Of a DNA stretch of 64,000 nucleotides, positions 46,681 to 58,277 are shown piece by piece; position 1 is the first letter of the stretch; every line of letters begins with the position of its first letter. Under the pieces are notes generated by a model that did not search any database, was not told the DNA's origin, and worked only from the letters and a program-made list of their open reading frames with translations. Source of the DNA: Metellina segmentata (lineage: Eukaryota; Arthropoda; Arachnida; Araneae; Tetragnathidae); assembly GCA_947359465.1 (NCBI GenBank), contig OX375876.1, positions 120,833,444-120,897,443 of the forward strand. Direction: 5' to 3'. Position numbers and translations under genes: made by a program.

Positions 46681-46784
46681 CAACCCAAATCGCCACTGTG
46701 CCAAATCGAAATACTCAGTGTAATGTTACAAAATGCCCATGATAGTAATTTGGAAATTTTTGGCCGTGAATTTATTTCTACCAG

Positions 46785-47060
46785 GACAGGTGAGTTTTTT
46801 TCTAATGACGAGATATCTCGTCATTAGAAGAAAACTGACCACATCTTTACACACTATGTATCATTCCATTAGATGAAAACTGACCAGATCTTGATTAACA
46901 AAGTATCACGACATTATAAGAAAATTGGGCAGGCATTGATGTTTTCACTGTCGAAAAATCGCTACTTTCTTGATGACGCGATATTCTGCCATTGTCAAAA
47001 TTACCAGACCATGATGGATGAGATATCGCGTCAAAACCAATTGGAGGGTTAAAACGTATT
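46785..47060. repeat. Palindromic repeat family D with a 30-bp perfect palindrome
   Basis: 46800-46829 is its own reverse complement over 30 bp, centred on ACGAGATATCTCGT. Three further degenerate modules follow (AGAAAACTGACCACATC, AGATGAAAACTGACCAGATCTTGA, AGAAAATTGGGCAGGCATTGATG). The end AACCAATTGGAGGGTTAA matches other copies. Confidence 0.8.
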
Positions 47061-47160
47061 GAAATTTGGAATAGGTTGTCGATTTTGCTACAGACTGCTT
47101 AGTATAAGTAGCACTTCAATTATTAACAACCTACATGTAACTAAAGCCTTCAAATATATA

Positions 47161-49777
47161 CGAGGTCTGTCAGGAAAGTAATTACACTTCTTAAGAGAAT
47201 TTACAATTTATCCACAATTCTACACTATCGCATTCAAAATAGGTCACTTCAGAAACCACACATCGAGGGAGACGTTGATCCCACTCTTCAAAGCAATGCT
47301 GGAACTCTTCAAAGCAATGCTGGAACTCTTCAATTGAAACCTTGTTTAGTTCCTGCGTTACAGTCTATTGAATGTCATTGAGGATGTCCATTGAGGTGAT
47401 TTTTAATCCTAGCAAACAAGAGGTTTCACGGATTCAAATCTGGAGGAGGCTGTGGAACCACTGCAATGCTCTTCTTCGTCAAGTACTCGGTGACAGAGAT
47501 TGCCCTGTGACAAGTGGCTTGTCACGGTGGAGCATCCAACGATATGCAATTTCAGGACCCACACGAACCACCCTTTTCTCTAGCCTTTCAAGAACTTCTT
47601 TGTAGAAATATTGATTGACTGCTTGTCCTTAAGGTACAAATTCTTTAAGGATAATGCGGCGGTGGTGAAATAAACAAATCAACATCGATTTGATTTTGGA
47701 CTTGCTAATCCTTGCTTTCATGTGATGTGGAGACTGACTCGTGTGCCCCTCTTCACTTTGCCGCTTCGTTTCGGGGTTGTACTCGAACATCCACGATTCA
47801 TCATGCGTGACAACGGTGTCGTGGAATTTTCCATCCGTTTCAATCCGATTAAAAAGATCCAAACCACGTTCGGTTTTTCTTTTGTATCACTTTTTGGGAA
47901 CAACGCGCAGACCTTGCGCATGGGCAAATCCTGAGTCAAAATTTCTTAAGGGCACATGGAACATAATTTGGCTCAAATTTTCGATTTTTTAATTTTGGGC
48001 TTAAAAAATAGCGGGAATTAAGACGATTCCAAAAATGTATAACTTGTATAGGTTTGAAAACTATAAACACATTTAAACAGACGTTTACGAATGTAAACAA
48101 CGCTTGTCACACACCCGTTGGCCTAGCCCTCTCCCAGTAAAATCACATGTACGTACGTTTTGACTTGCACAATGTTTCGGCTAGTTTTCAGCCTCATTTT
48201 TACTGCAATATTAGTAGGTTTTTCTTACTTTTTACTTTAATCTGTGTAAGTACAATTAAATGCTTCTTTATACATTACCTGCACAATGCACATGTCTTTT
48301 TCAAGACATGTGCATTGAGCAGGTGATGTATTTTTGAACCGAGCTAAGGGATTGAACCACGTGTTTTATGATTTGGTAAAAAATACTGCTTGATATATTG
48401 ATTAAAAAGTTCCTTTTGCTTGTTTGAAGTGGCGAGAAAAAAGTTGTTTGGTAGACACAAATTTAGTGGAAATCGGTTTACTGTTGTGAGGAAGGTAAAT
48501 GCTGCTGATGACTCAGTGGCCGAAATTAATGCATCTGAGAAGAAGATTGACACAACTTTTCCGGAAGCTATCTAAAAATGCCAGAATGAAGTTAAAGCTG
48601 TTGAAACAAAAGAAATGTGATTCAGAAATGCTGAATAAAAATGATTATGGTGCTGGAAAATTTTAATCTAGTGAATTTTAAGCATAGTAAGTGTTTTTAT
48701 GGTTTTTTTCATTTTTCTCAAAATGTGTTTTTTTTATGCTTTGGTACACTTTTCTTAAATTCTATTGAAGTTACACTTTTCAAATTTTACACACTTGTTC
48801 AAACAAGTGTTTTCAATTAAAAATACCTATTATTTTAAATTTAAATGCAGAACATATGGAAATATCACTAAAAAAAGTTTTAAAAATTCTGTTATTTTTG
48901 AAGAAAAAAAATTTGTAATCTAATTTTATTTCTATTAGATTAAAATTAAAAATCTTTCTTATTATTTTCAAATGGGATACCTTTTGTTGCCAGGAAAATT
49001 TTGGAGACAATACTTGCAATAGTGTTTGAGAAAAGTGTACCAAACTGGGATATTGTGAAAAAAATATTTTCAAACAGTTAAAAAGTAAGTAGCTACAGAA
49101 AACAAAATTATGAAGGGAATACATTTTGTTACAGTTAATTATAAAATGTAATGCGTATATTTTCAAGGAAAATTTTTTTTAAAGTTATATGGTTATTTTT
49201 AAATTGTATATGGCTTGACGAATGGTGAGCTTAAAATTCATGCATTTAGTCTATCGAGGTGGTCCGTGTGCCCTTAAACAGCTTGGGGAATCATATTAAC
49301 CTCAGTGCTAATAAATCTCACCATCAAACGTCAATCGGATCTCACTAGATCCTTCACTTTTGCCACATTTTCCTCAGTTTTAGCATATGAAGGCCGTCGT
49401 GACCTCGGTTCATCGGCCATACTCTCACGAACCTTCAAAAAGGCATTGTGCCATCAGAAAACCTGCTATCGTGATAAATTATTGTCTCCATACGCCCTTT
49501 TAACTTTTCAAAAATCTTTAGTTGCACTTTAAGTTTAACACAAAATTTGATAAGATAACGCTATTCGAAGTTTCGTCGTTCCATTTTCGTGACTAGTCAC
49601 CACTGCAAGCACTTACGGAATGGGCTGCTGTACAGCACGTTCTGGTCGCATCGATTTCAAACTTACACTGAAGGTCAAATACATACACACGTCTCAGGTG
49701 ACAACCAAAATTTGGCGATACAGTCACCTACTGCAGATGTATTCGTCTAGTCTCATTCGTTTACTGAAAGACCTCGT
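47161..49777 (-). mobile_element. Full-length mariner transposon with decayed transposase, split by a TTAA element
   Basis: The left terminus CGAGGTCTGTCAGGAAAGTAA follows TA. The right terminus (about 49756-49777, ...TTTACTGAAAGACCTCG) is its inverted counterpart. Without the 1328-bp insertion (47950-49273 plus one TTAA) the element is about 1.29 kb, normal for mariner. Minus-strand coding pieces in order: YHDSRFSDGTMPF and an ENVAKVRDLVRSDRRL-like block (49340-49470), TQDLPMRKVCA (47900-47935), FHDTVVTHDESWMFEYNPETKR (first catalytic Asp in THDESW), ARISKSKIKSMLICLF, then VVPQPPPDLNP (about 47440). Many stops and frameshifts; the second Asp context is degraded. Confidence 0.88.
47950..49273. 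mobile_element. TTAA-flanked non-autonomous element nested in mariner, 1324 bp
   Basis: The ends GGGCACATGGAAC and GGTCCGTGTGCCC form 13-bp inverted repeats (11/13). TTAA is duplicated at 47946-47949 and 49274-49277. Removing the element with one TTAA restores continuous mariner coding frame across the join, apart from one stop, which confirms the borders. Inside, 48425-48575 on the plus strand has a short open stretch (ARKKLFGRHKFSGNRF...) of unknown origin. The rest is AT-rich. Confidence 0.93.
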
Positions 49778-50130
49778 GTTGCAGAGACGTTATAAATGTA
49801 CCATTTCCAAATTCTTTATACTGTCTACAGCAATCGTTTAGCTTCTTGCAAATCAATGCAAACTTTTACAATAATGGTTTAACAGCTAAAACATTCACCT
49901 TTCCCCAACAATCTGAAAAGGTCGCTGGCGGCTGTATTCGGCTAGTCTCATTCGTTTCCTGACACACCTCATATGCAGAGACGTTATACACTTACCATTT
50001 CCAAATTCTTTACATTGTCTACAGCAATCGTTTAGCTTCTAGCAAATCAATGCAAACTTTCATAATCATGGCTTAACAGTTAAAACATTCACTTTTCCAC
50101 AACAATCTGAAAAGGTCGCTGGAGTACATT
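49724..50130. repeat. ~205-bp tandem duplication including the mariner right end
   Basis: 49724-49930 and 49932-50130 share CTAGTCTCATTCGTTT.CTGA.A.ACCTC, then GCAGAGACGTTATA, TACC/TTACCATTTCCAAATTCTTTA, and AACAATCTGAAAAGGTCGCTGG. Copy 2 keeps the mariner end better (TTTCCTGACACACCTCATA) and retains a TA after it. The duplication happened after mariner inserted. Confidence 0.88.
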
Positions 50131-50665
50131 TACGACACAATAAAATGGCGAGAAGAAAATAGTCATCTAGAAATAACTAAATTAATTATTCACTATCGTC
50201 CAAATGAGGGTTGACACGATTCCAAATAACTGTTTGTTTGGAATTTGGGAGAAATCTCCCGGGTACAGTTAAGCTGGATTAAAAGTTTACTGAACGACAT
50301 TCTGCTTTGTAGTGAACTGCTTCAAGGACCAGTCCATTTGGGTGGACGTGCCTCAGAGCGATCCCCCCTTGGGCGACGAATTACGACTAATTCCTCCCTT
50401 AATTGACAACCATGATTTAAATGGTTGCCTCAAACTCAGACCGGCTTCCTGGAGACTCACGCAAAGTCACACAGCTTCTTCCATTATTGCAACGTCATAA
50501 AGAGGTTTTAAAGCGGGGATGGCTTTCGCTGAGGGAACTCATAACTGAGAGCTGTTTGGGTTCCAAAGATAGAATTTACATCCCACGTCGTTACTCGCAC
50601 TCGTTCCGTTTGTCCGTAATTGTTTTCGTTGAGAACCAAGATTGGGAGCGGTGCTTACGATAATT
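50131..50665. other. CpG-bearing unique island (50260-50665)
   Basis: This is non-repetitive, GC-richer sequence. Frames at 50312-50663 have no recognised domain. Confidence 0.4.
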
Positions 50666-52795
50666 GTTAATGCATTATGATTTCTTCATTTTGCCCTGAT
50701 GATCGGATTGTGAAACATGGTTATTGACGCTCCGTTTGTCATTTAATTATTTAAAAAGGTGACCTAGCAATTCAAAGTTTCTGAAATTATGCAGAATTTT
50801 GAGGGGTCTTATGTAGATCATATTGTAGATTGCAGTACGAAATTGTTTCGTTTTCTACTTCGCATCGACAGGCTTCGTTGAACAAGGAATGAATGGGATG
50901 GTCTTTAAATTTTCTCCAGATTTTCGTGCATTGTTGTTATTTATCTCACTTTGGCATAAATAAATTCTGCTAAGTCCATTAGCCCATGATACTGGAGGTT
51001 CCCAAGAACCAGTTACGGATAATGTAAAAGCTGATCTGAGGGACAGGTGAGTATGGAGAATCCGGAAGCACAGAAATTTCTTAAAACTGCGACGTACGTC
51101 TCAGAACAAAAGAAGTTTTTGCAGAACGCAATTTTTCCTTAATTTTATCAACATATTGTCCGAATTGTTTTTCATTCATAAGTTACGATCTATTGCAGTG
51201 CAAAGCGAGCCCCTTGACACACTATTTTTTTTCTTTTCTAGCTACAGAACAACCTCCCTACACCGCCCAAATGACCACAAAAATTTTATAAATAACACAT
51301 ATTCTATGTCAATGAAAAAGTATTTAACTTCAAAAGTCATCGACAGAATTGAAAATTCTGAAAGTATGCCTAGATTTTAAATAAAGTAAGTTAATTAATT
51401 TGATGCGTTTCATTATAAATTTGTAACACATATTTAGCCGATTATTATGTTTTACGTCTGTATTACATTTGACTGCAGTTTTCAAAATTCAGACAAAATG
51501 CCTGCAGAACAATTGCAATTGCTTGGAGTTGTGTTGCAGTACACTGAATATAAATCTGCACCTGTGCGCACAGGGATGACTAGACCGAAGACGTGCCAAT
51601 CAGGAGTAGTAGGGTCAGTCCTAATTATGATCACACTCTTTAATTTTGGCAATTAATTTTTGCATGGTTAAGTTTGTCGTAAGATGTTAACCAATCTAGA
51701 TCCAAAAGTCGGCGGTTTTGTTTCATTGCAGGCCATCACGTGTAGGAATCTAGTGAAGATGTATTGTCATGTTCTTCTCACACAGATATGTCACACTTTT
51801 TGCCGATGATTTTTTCTGATGCTATATTTTTATGTTTCTTCACTTGAATTGAAATGAGAATAACTCAGGTCTTTTGGTACGAAAGTCGTTGAATTATGGG
51901 TCATACGTGAAGGGGGAAAGAAGTCGAGAAATTCTTTAATCAGTTTCATTTTATTAAATACTTTTTCATACCTTGTAATTATATATTTTTAGACATATTA
52001 TCAACATAGTATACCAAATTATGAATTTGCTGTGTGATATTAAAGATAATCTCATTTTGGTCATCAGGACCTCACTGGTTAAATGAATTTGAAAACATTT
52101 CAGAAATTGAAAAAGTAACATGTTTGTAGACTAGTCTAATAAATTTAGTTATTTGTTTGTTGAAGCATAACAGAACCTATATTTTCAAATATTCTCAATA
52201 TTTTAATACAATGTATTTTTTCTTGGTTGACTAAATAATTTAAAACATCTGAAGTACACGAAGGTAACTACTAAGCTAAAATGGCTATATCACACATTTT
52301 CAAAACATTCCCACAAAAATAATTAACTAGGTATGGTATGGTATTTTAAATTAAAGTCACACTGTAAAACACAATTGGCTATTTAATTAAGAATTCTATC
52401 AAACATACATGTTATGAAATTTTTTATTAATTTACTGCATTTTTTATGATTTATCCCAATTTTAAAACATTTATAGAAGAGACAACTAGACTTTTAAGCC
52501 ACATGAAGAATATTGTTAATACGATCTTAAATTAAGCTAATGAAATAAATCTTGAGGAATAGTAAATCCAATAATTTTAAAGATTAAAATCCTGAAACAT
52601 GATGGGCTGTTTATATTTATAATCTAATTGCAATAAATTGATTAATATTCACTTTTTTAATTACATATTGATGCTTCTTATAAATCATACGTAATTTTGA
52701 AATTAATCAGTTTAATCTTATTTAAGGAAAACCAGTAATCGTATTTAAGGAAAACCAGTAATCTTATTAACTATACACCTATTCTTCACAAAAAA
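50666..52795. other. AT-rich DNA, no gene seen
   Basis: About 2.1 kb without any recognised repeat family or coding similarity. A small duplication AAGGAAAACCAGTAATC(G/T)TATT occurs at 52724-52765. Confidence 0.45.
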
Positions 52796-53700
52796 ATTAA
52801 ACCCTTGTCATTTCGTTTCTTAATTAAATTCGTCTCTCATAAACCATTTTAAAGACAACACCAATAATTCAAAATTGTTTAAAAAACGCTAATCATTCGC
52901 ACACATGAAAAGCGCAAAATCATAAAGCAATAAACTAATTACTCGATATTTTCAAAATAAGATTTCAAGTCTTGAAAACCCACACTAAAGCAAGACCCAA
53001 AATAAACAATAGAGAATGTTTAGAATGTATCTGCAGCTCCATATTGTGCAGTGTAGGATATATAGAAAATGGTTATTTCTTCATAGATAGTGAATTTCCA
53101 ATTGAATGGAGTAAATCTCACCATTTAAATACAAATCATAAAACATTTAAACAAAATAACATAAATTTCATACTTCCAGCATTATTATTTATGTGGTAAA
53201 AAAAGTGCAATACATCTGCAAAATACGCATGAGCAATTTTTTCTTAGAAAAATAAAAAAAGAATGAACTTTTCCTTTACTTTGTTTCTGAAGCCAACTTT
53301 GTCATAAACCACTTAAAACCAACATAAATAAATCACTTTAAAGGTATTTAAAAGACGCCTATTTGGTTCCCCACACAAAAAAAATTCCGAAGTAACGACC
53401 AATAACTCGATGCTCTCAAAATAAGTTTTCAAGTCTCGAAAACACACAAACACAAAAGCAAGACCCAAAAAAACACCCGAGATTGAATGTTTAGAATGCA
53501 TCCGCAGCTCCGAATTGTGCAGTGTAGGATACTTGGAAAAATGGCTATTTCTTCATAGATGAGTGAATTTCCGGTTGGATGGAGGAAAAAATTCCACCCA
53601 AACCCCCTCCGCAGACACAAAACACAAATGTCGGCTTGTTCTCCCGGCAATTTCCTGCTTTGCCGAGCTTCCAGATAGCGTCCCTTTTTTTTCAGTTCAC
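52796..53700. repeat. ~450-bp tandem duplication with asymmetric CpG loss
   Basis: Copy 1 (about 52800-53180) and copy 2 (about 53270-53600) share AATAACTCGAT-type start, CAAAATAAG.TTTCAAGTCT.GAAAAC, AGCAAGACCCAAAA, GAATGTTTAGAATG.ATC.GCAGCTCC, TTGTGCAGTGTAGGATA and GGCTATTTCTTCATAGAT. Copy 2 keeps CpGs (TCTCGAAA, CACCCGAG, ATCCGCAG, CTCCGAAT, TTCCGGTT) where copy 1 has TG, CA or TA. Confidence 0.88.
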
Positions 53701-54203
53701 CTGGGCCGCCCACCCAAAGACGGGAAATTGGGAAGTGGAGGCAATATTTTAAGCAAGGGTTTGATTTTCCCTGAACAACGTTATTTCTGCTCCACGGCAC
53801 TCCTTGGGAAATCATTTTGTTTTTGCTGCTTTGATGGATTTTTCATGGTGTATGAAAAAGAATGGGAATAAGTGGCTATTAAGCGGGGGAATAATGTTTT
53901 CTCTCTTTCCTTTTTAGCCTGAAGACTACACCGAAGAGGCGGAGAAAGCGGTATTTATTTCGAGCGATGCGATAAGGCTTTTCGTGATGGGAATTTGTTT
54001 GACTTTTTGGTGTGCAGAAGAGGTGTAGATCTTCCTGTTGCACTAAAGGAAGGACGTACGAGATGCAATTCTACATCGATCTCTATTCAAGTCTTTAAAT
54101 TTCTACAAGCAATGGACTTTTAAATTATACAAATGTAGTGTGTTTTTACCTTTCATATTGATGGGTCGCGCTGACCAGTGTTCGTTCCACTCACAAGTTA
54201 TTT
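53601..54203. other. CpG-bearing unique island (continues from copy 2 of the duplication to about 54010)
   Basis: This is GC-richer, non-repetitive sequence with opposing 102- and 128-codon frames and no domains. After about 54050 it becomes AT-rich flank of the hAT element. Confidence 0.4.
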
Positions 54204-54757
54204 CAGGCCTCGAAATAGAATTTTTAATACAGGTGAACCTTGTGCACCTAAGTTTTTAAATTAGGTACACAGGTTATATTTTAGGAGCACATTAAAAAAA
54301 ACGTAATATAAGAGCATTAATGCACGTAAACTACTTTATTAGTTGGGTATTTTGAGATAGGATAGTAGTAGATAGTAAATAAAAATATTTAAACATCTAA
54401 ATTCTTCCTTCTTCGGCGCACGACTGTCGCGACAGTCGCTTCAACAGAGCCATCTGGAAAATGTTTCGATCATCGGAATGTTCTGGTGGCAGTGGTACAA
54501 GTAAACCTTCCTCCTGTATAAACCCGTTACGGCCCAGCGATTTTTTTTTTCGTATAGTGTGTATTTAGGAATTTTAGTTATGTTTCTTTAGAGTGACAGA
54601 GGTCGATACTAATATTTTGTTCAAACATCAAAATAACATAAAACACGTCCCTCTTCTTTTTTTTCACGTTAGGTGAACTGCGTGCACCTAGCGTTTAAAA
54701 ATTAGGTGTACAATTGTATTTTCATGTGCAAAGTGCACCCGGGTATTTCGAGCCCTG
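54204..54757. mobile_element. Non-autonomous hAT-type element, 554 bp
   Basis: Inverted termini CAGG(C/G)CTCGAAATA are flanked by a perfect 8-bp duplication AGTTATTT (54196-54203 and 54758-54765). The subterminal zones share AATTAGGT.TACA and GTGCACCTA in inverted arrangement. The interior carries a CpG-rich patch (54410-54440) and a T9 run, but no transposase. Confidence 0.95.
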
Positions 54758-54765
54758 AGTTATTT

Positions 54766-55375
54766 TACATACGAAGTAAATCAGGTCCAGATCAATCCAT
54801 TTTGACCAAAACTATATCACTTTAATATCTCTAAAACTATAAATATTTACAAAGCTTTCTGTCCAAAAGATGGTATATTCTCGTTCTTAACGGAACAGTA
54901 GCACGTGTTCATTCTAAACGGAATTGGAGCACGAACGTAGTGTTCGTGCACGTGAAAACAAAAATGAAATTTGAAAAAGGCGAGACTCGTAAAATAGCGC
55001 GCAAATGTTACTAGTGATATAAAAAGTGGAATATCAACATAGCCGTAAGCGCTACGAGAGTTTGGTAGAGACTAATAGAAGGAACTATTAAATCGACCCC
55101 ATATATTTTAAATAGTAAAATATATCTGTATACAGGTAGGAATCAGTTCACTGTCCAAACATTCATAAATTTTCAGTTACGTCTAAAATTGAAAATGTAT
55201 ACAAATTACTTCCTTCTTAGAGGACATTTGGGGGACACCTTCCTGGAGGACTGTTTGCAAGACGGCCCAAATGTGCATGTCGTCTGAAAGAAACTAAGAC
55301 ATCTCAATCGGACATTCCAACTCAGGCACAAACAGGATCCGAACTCTACAAAGAGATTCAGTCAACAATTTTTTT
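54766..55375. other. Unassigned DNA
   Basis: Only a short local repeat is seen: AGCACG.GT...CTAAACGGAA.T/.GGAGCACGAACGTAGTGTTCGTGCAC near 54885-54955, whose last part is a GTGTTCGTGCAC hairpin. Confidence 0.35.
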
Positions 55376-55605
55376 AAGGTTCGGTTGCTTGGTTTTTTAT
55401 GGTGTAAGGGTCATATTTGGCCAATGCGCCACACACAAGATAATGTCAAGGAGTGGACATACATAAGGACATTTTTAATGACTGGAAATACATGCAAGGA
55501 AGACTCGAACCTACACCATCCTACTCGGAAATTGATTGCGCAGTATGCGTATCCAATGAACCATGATGTCTTCCCAGCTTCCTTACCCGCGTGGTGATTG
55601 TCTCG
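55376..55605 (-). mobile_element. tRNA-derived SINE, family B
   Basis: On the minus strand a head with GGTTCATTGGATACGC (box A) and GGTTCGAGTCTTCC (box B) is on the right. The tail on the left reads TTGGCCAAATATGACCCTTACACCATAAAA, as in the other family B copies. Confidence 0.7.
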
Positions 55606-55629
55606 AAGAAGTATCTTATCATTAACAAA

Positions 55630-56500
55630 ACTAAACACGTTTTAATTTTGTCATCACAAACAATACATTAATGACGTGGTATTTAGTCATTAGCAAATTC
55701 ACTATAATAAACACCTTACAATAATGGACAGGACAGCAAGATGTGATGGTATAAGGGAAATAATACATGCTTTAATAGGGGGGGGGGGTCCCCACGTACT
55801 CAATTACACTACAACCGTTCTGGGCATACTTTCAACCAGGTTTTGATACACAGCTCTGGGTATTTGTGTCCATTCCGGCAGCAATAATGTCGGCAGCTCA
55901 GCTGTAGAGTTCAGACGTGGTTCCCTAGTCCGTAAACCTTGGTCTAACTCGTCCCACAAATGTCTTATGGGGTTTAGGTCGGGACTCTGAGTAGGCCAGT
56001 ACGTTAACACGTTTTACATCCATATCTTGATAGCACTGCTTGAAGAGGCTGCAAGATGACATGAAGCGTTGTCGTCCTGGAAGTAACATTCGTCCATTCC
56101 ATAAAACTACCAGAGCGTAGGAAGAATCTGATTGCCCAAAATGTTCATGTAGGTGTCGGAGTTCAATTGACCAGAAACAACATGCAAAGGTCCCAGGCCA
56201 TACCACGATAAACACCCCCAAACAAGTGGTCGGATTTTATGCAAATCTGGTGGCGTCCGATCCATTATTGTAGGGTAGTGTATATTGATGGACGAGATAA
56301 CTCGTAAGTTGCAAAATTTACTAGTTCTTGATGGGTGAAATATCTCGTTGTTAGAAGATAACTAACCAGGTGTTGAACTCGTCATTACAAACAAATCGCC
56401 AACACCCTGATGACAAGATACCTCGTCATTATCAAAAGTGGTCAGATCTTTGATTCAAGAGATATCTCAGCGAAATCACCTGGAGAGCTAATAGAAACTC
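55630..56500. repeat. Palindromic repeat family D, split by a Tc1 relic
   Basis: The left part (55640-55710) has AATGACGTGGTATTTAGTCATTAGCAAATTCAC. The right part (56283-56500) has ATGGACGAGATAACTCGTAAG, ATATCTCGTTGTTAGAAGATAAC, GACAAGATACCTCGTCATTATCAAAAG and AGAGATATCTC. It is interrupted by the element at 55711-56280. Confidence 0.75.
55711..56280 (-). mobile_element. Deleted Tc1-like transposon with decayed transposase C-terminus (copy 2)
   Basis: The termini (CACCTTACAATAATGGAC left; GATCCATTATTGTAGGGTAGTG right, followed by TA) match those at 9695-10298. Minus-strand coding order: LHVVSGQLNSDTYMNILG, YGMDECYFQDDNASCHLAAS, then, after a frame change, YWPTQSPDLNPIRHLWDELDQGLRTREPR and WTQIPRAVYQNLVESMP (55804-56010). 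DD of the DDNASCH block is kept, but the third catalytic position reads NPIRHLW, so the expected acidic residue is Arg. A 10-G run lies at 55780-55789. Confidence 0.85.
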
Positions 56501-58064
56501 CACTCAGCCACTGGTTGCATACTATACAAAGACACAAAAATAATACTTTAAATAAGATATTACAAAAGCGGTTAGTTATCAAACACCCGACTTATTATCA
56601 TCCCGTCGGATAAACGAAACAAATCCAAAAACATTTCGGTCACTTAAAATCCCTCGTGAAATTGCTTATATATTAATACTACACATGCATTTAGATTCAA
56701 GGTTTATATTTTAAACAACTTATTCCAGAAGGTATTAAAATTGTATCAGAAAATATTTCGAAGATTGTTTACACAAAGAACAACAAAAATTTAAATGTTG
56801 GGAGCTGGCGATTAGTTTTCCGAAACATTTGGTAAAGTATTCCCCTTGGTAACTGATTTCTAGAGTCTGTTTTGAAAAAGCAACGTTATGCGTTACCCAT
56901 TAAAGGATTCTATTTTTATTTTAGTTATTTTGTCCCCCTCCATTAGCCTCAGGCTAATTTTTGACAAACTGAGACAGTAATACTTAAGCCTAACCTATTA
57001 GAAAGATATTCTTGCAAGGAACGATCCGTATATTTAAAAAATAATGACTCGTGAACTGTGGTTAATTTGAGAGATAATCTATTTGTTTACGCTAAATTAT
57101 TGCAATTACCGAACGGGTTGGTATAGAAAAATTCATAGCATAGTTATTGGAGCTATTAAAACTGCACCGAGTATTTTGAAAGGAAAAAAATATTTACGAT
57201 GTAATAATAATTGAATTGTGAGGTATACAATCGGTGTTTCGATTCTTAGTAAACATTTTAATTCTGTAATGTGGTTTTATAAAAATAAATTTCTGAATTT
57301 AAGAATTTTAATTCAATTTTATAGTTATAGAAGTTATAATATTTATTCACTCCACGAAAAGGAATATATATACTTATTTCAACTGTAAACAAAATTGTGA
57401 AATAGGTTCCTCAATTCTAACTACTAAAATAACTGCTACTAATTGTAATAAATAATTATCGCATAAAATTTACAATATGGATGACAATCGTGTCCAGAAA
57501 GAATTGAAAACAAAATTCTCTATCCATACATCCCGCAGAGCAGGATGAACAATACGGTATGACTATCTGAGCCATCCCACCAATGATTGACTTACGATAT
57601 ATAATAAATTATAACAATGCAACACATCTCATCCATGAAGTACTTTTTAAATAAACTGGTGTTGCACATTTACCATCCTCTATTACACTAGTCAATAGAA
57701 GACATAACTAAGAACATTCGTGCTTTCAGACAATCCAGACGGCGTTGCCGACAAATTTCGAATGGTGCTCATCACAATTCATGGGCATTTTGATGGATGG
57801 TCCGAGATGAACATTTGAATTGCCAAACATCTTCCAACAGCTGTCTAAATCAGCCATAGCACGGTTACGTTCTGATATTAATACAGCTCACCTTATCTCA
57901 TGTAATTGACACCCAATACCACAGTCCTTATCTTAATGAAGTCCTTATCTTACACCATTAGTTCTCATAAAATTGCAAAGCTTTATTTATAATTGTTTTT
58001 ATTGCATTACATAAGTATAAGTTTGTTACAAATCCTGATTTTAACCCTTCCCCCCCCCAAGTGG
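56501..58064. other. AT-rich DNA, no gene seen
   Basis: No recognised family. Around 57700-57900 a GC-richer patch reads like old coding sequence (RAFRQSRRRCRQISNGAHHN...) but I cannot assign it. A C9 run lies near 58030. Confidence 0.4.
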
Positions 58065-58150
58065 TTTCGATGATATATCTAGTTCATCAAGATCTTATCA
58101 ATTTTGCTAATGAATAGATATATCGTCAAGATATGATGAGGTTTCATCCA
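58065..58150. repeat. Palindromic repeat family D fragment
   Basis: GATGATATATCTAGTTCATCAAGATCTTATCAATTTTGCTAATGAATAGATATATCGTC is a decayed module of this family. Confidence 0.5.
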
Positions 58151-58277
58151 TTGCCGAGACTTTTCGTCCACGAAGTATACTGTCAAGAGAAGAAGGGGAT
58201 TAATTCGTGGTAATAATAAGGATATGTTTTCTCTGTTGTACACAATTATGCCACACATGAGAAGGAAATTAAAATAT

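Noticed and set aside
53429..53871. 128- and 102-codon opposing frames at 53.5 kb
   Set aside because: No motif is present, and the duplicated copy 450 bp upstream does not preserve either frame.
57700..57900. Old coding remnant at 57.7-57.9 kb
   Set aside because: The translation looks protein-like in places, but I could not match it to a family, so it is not called.
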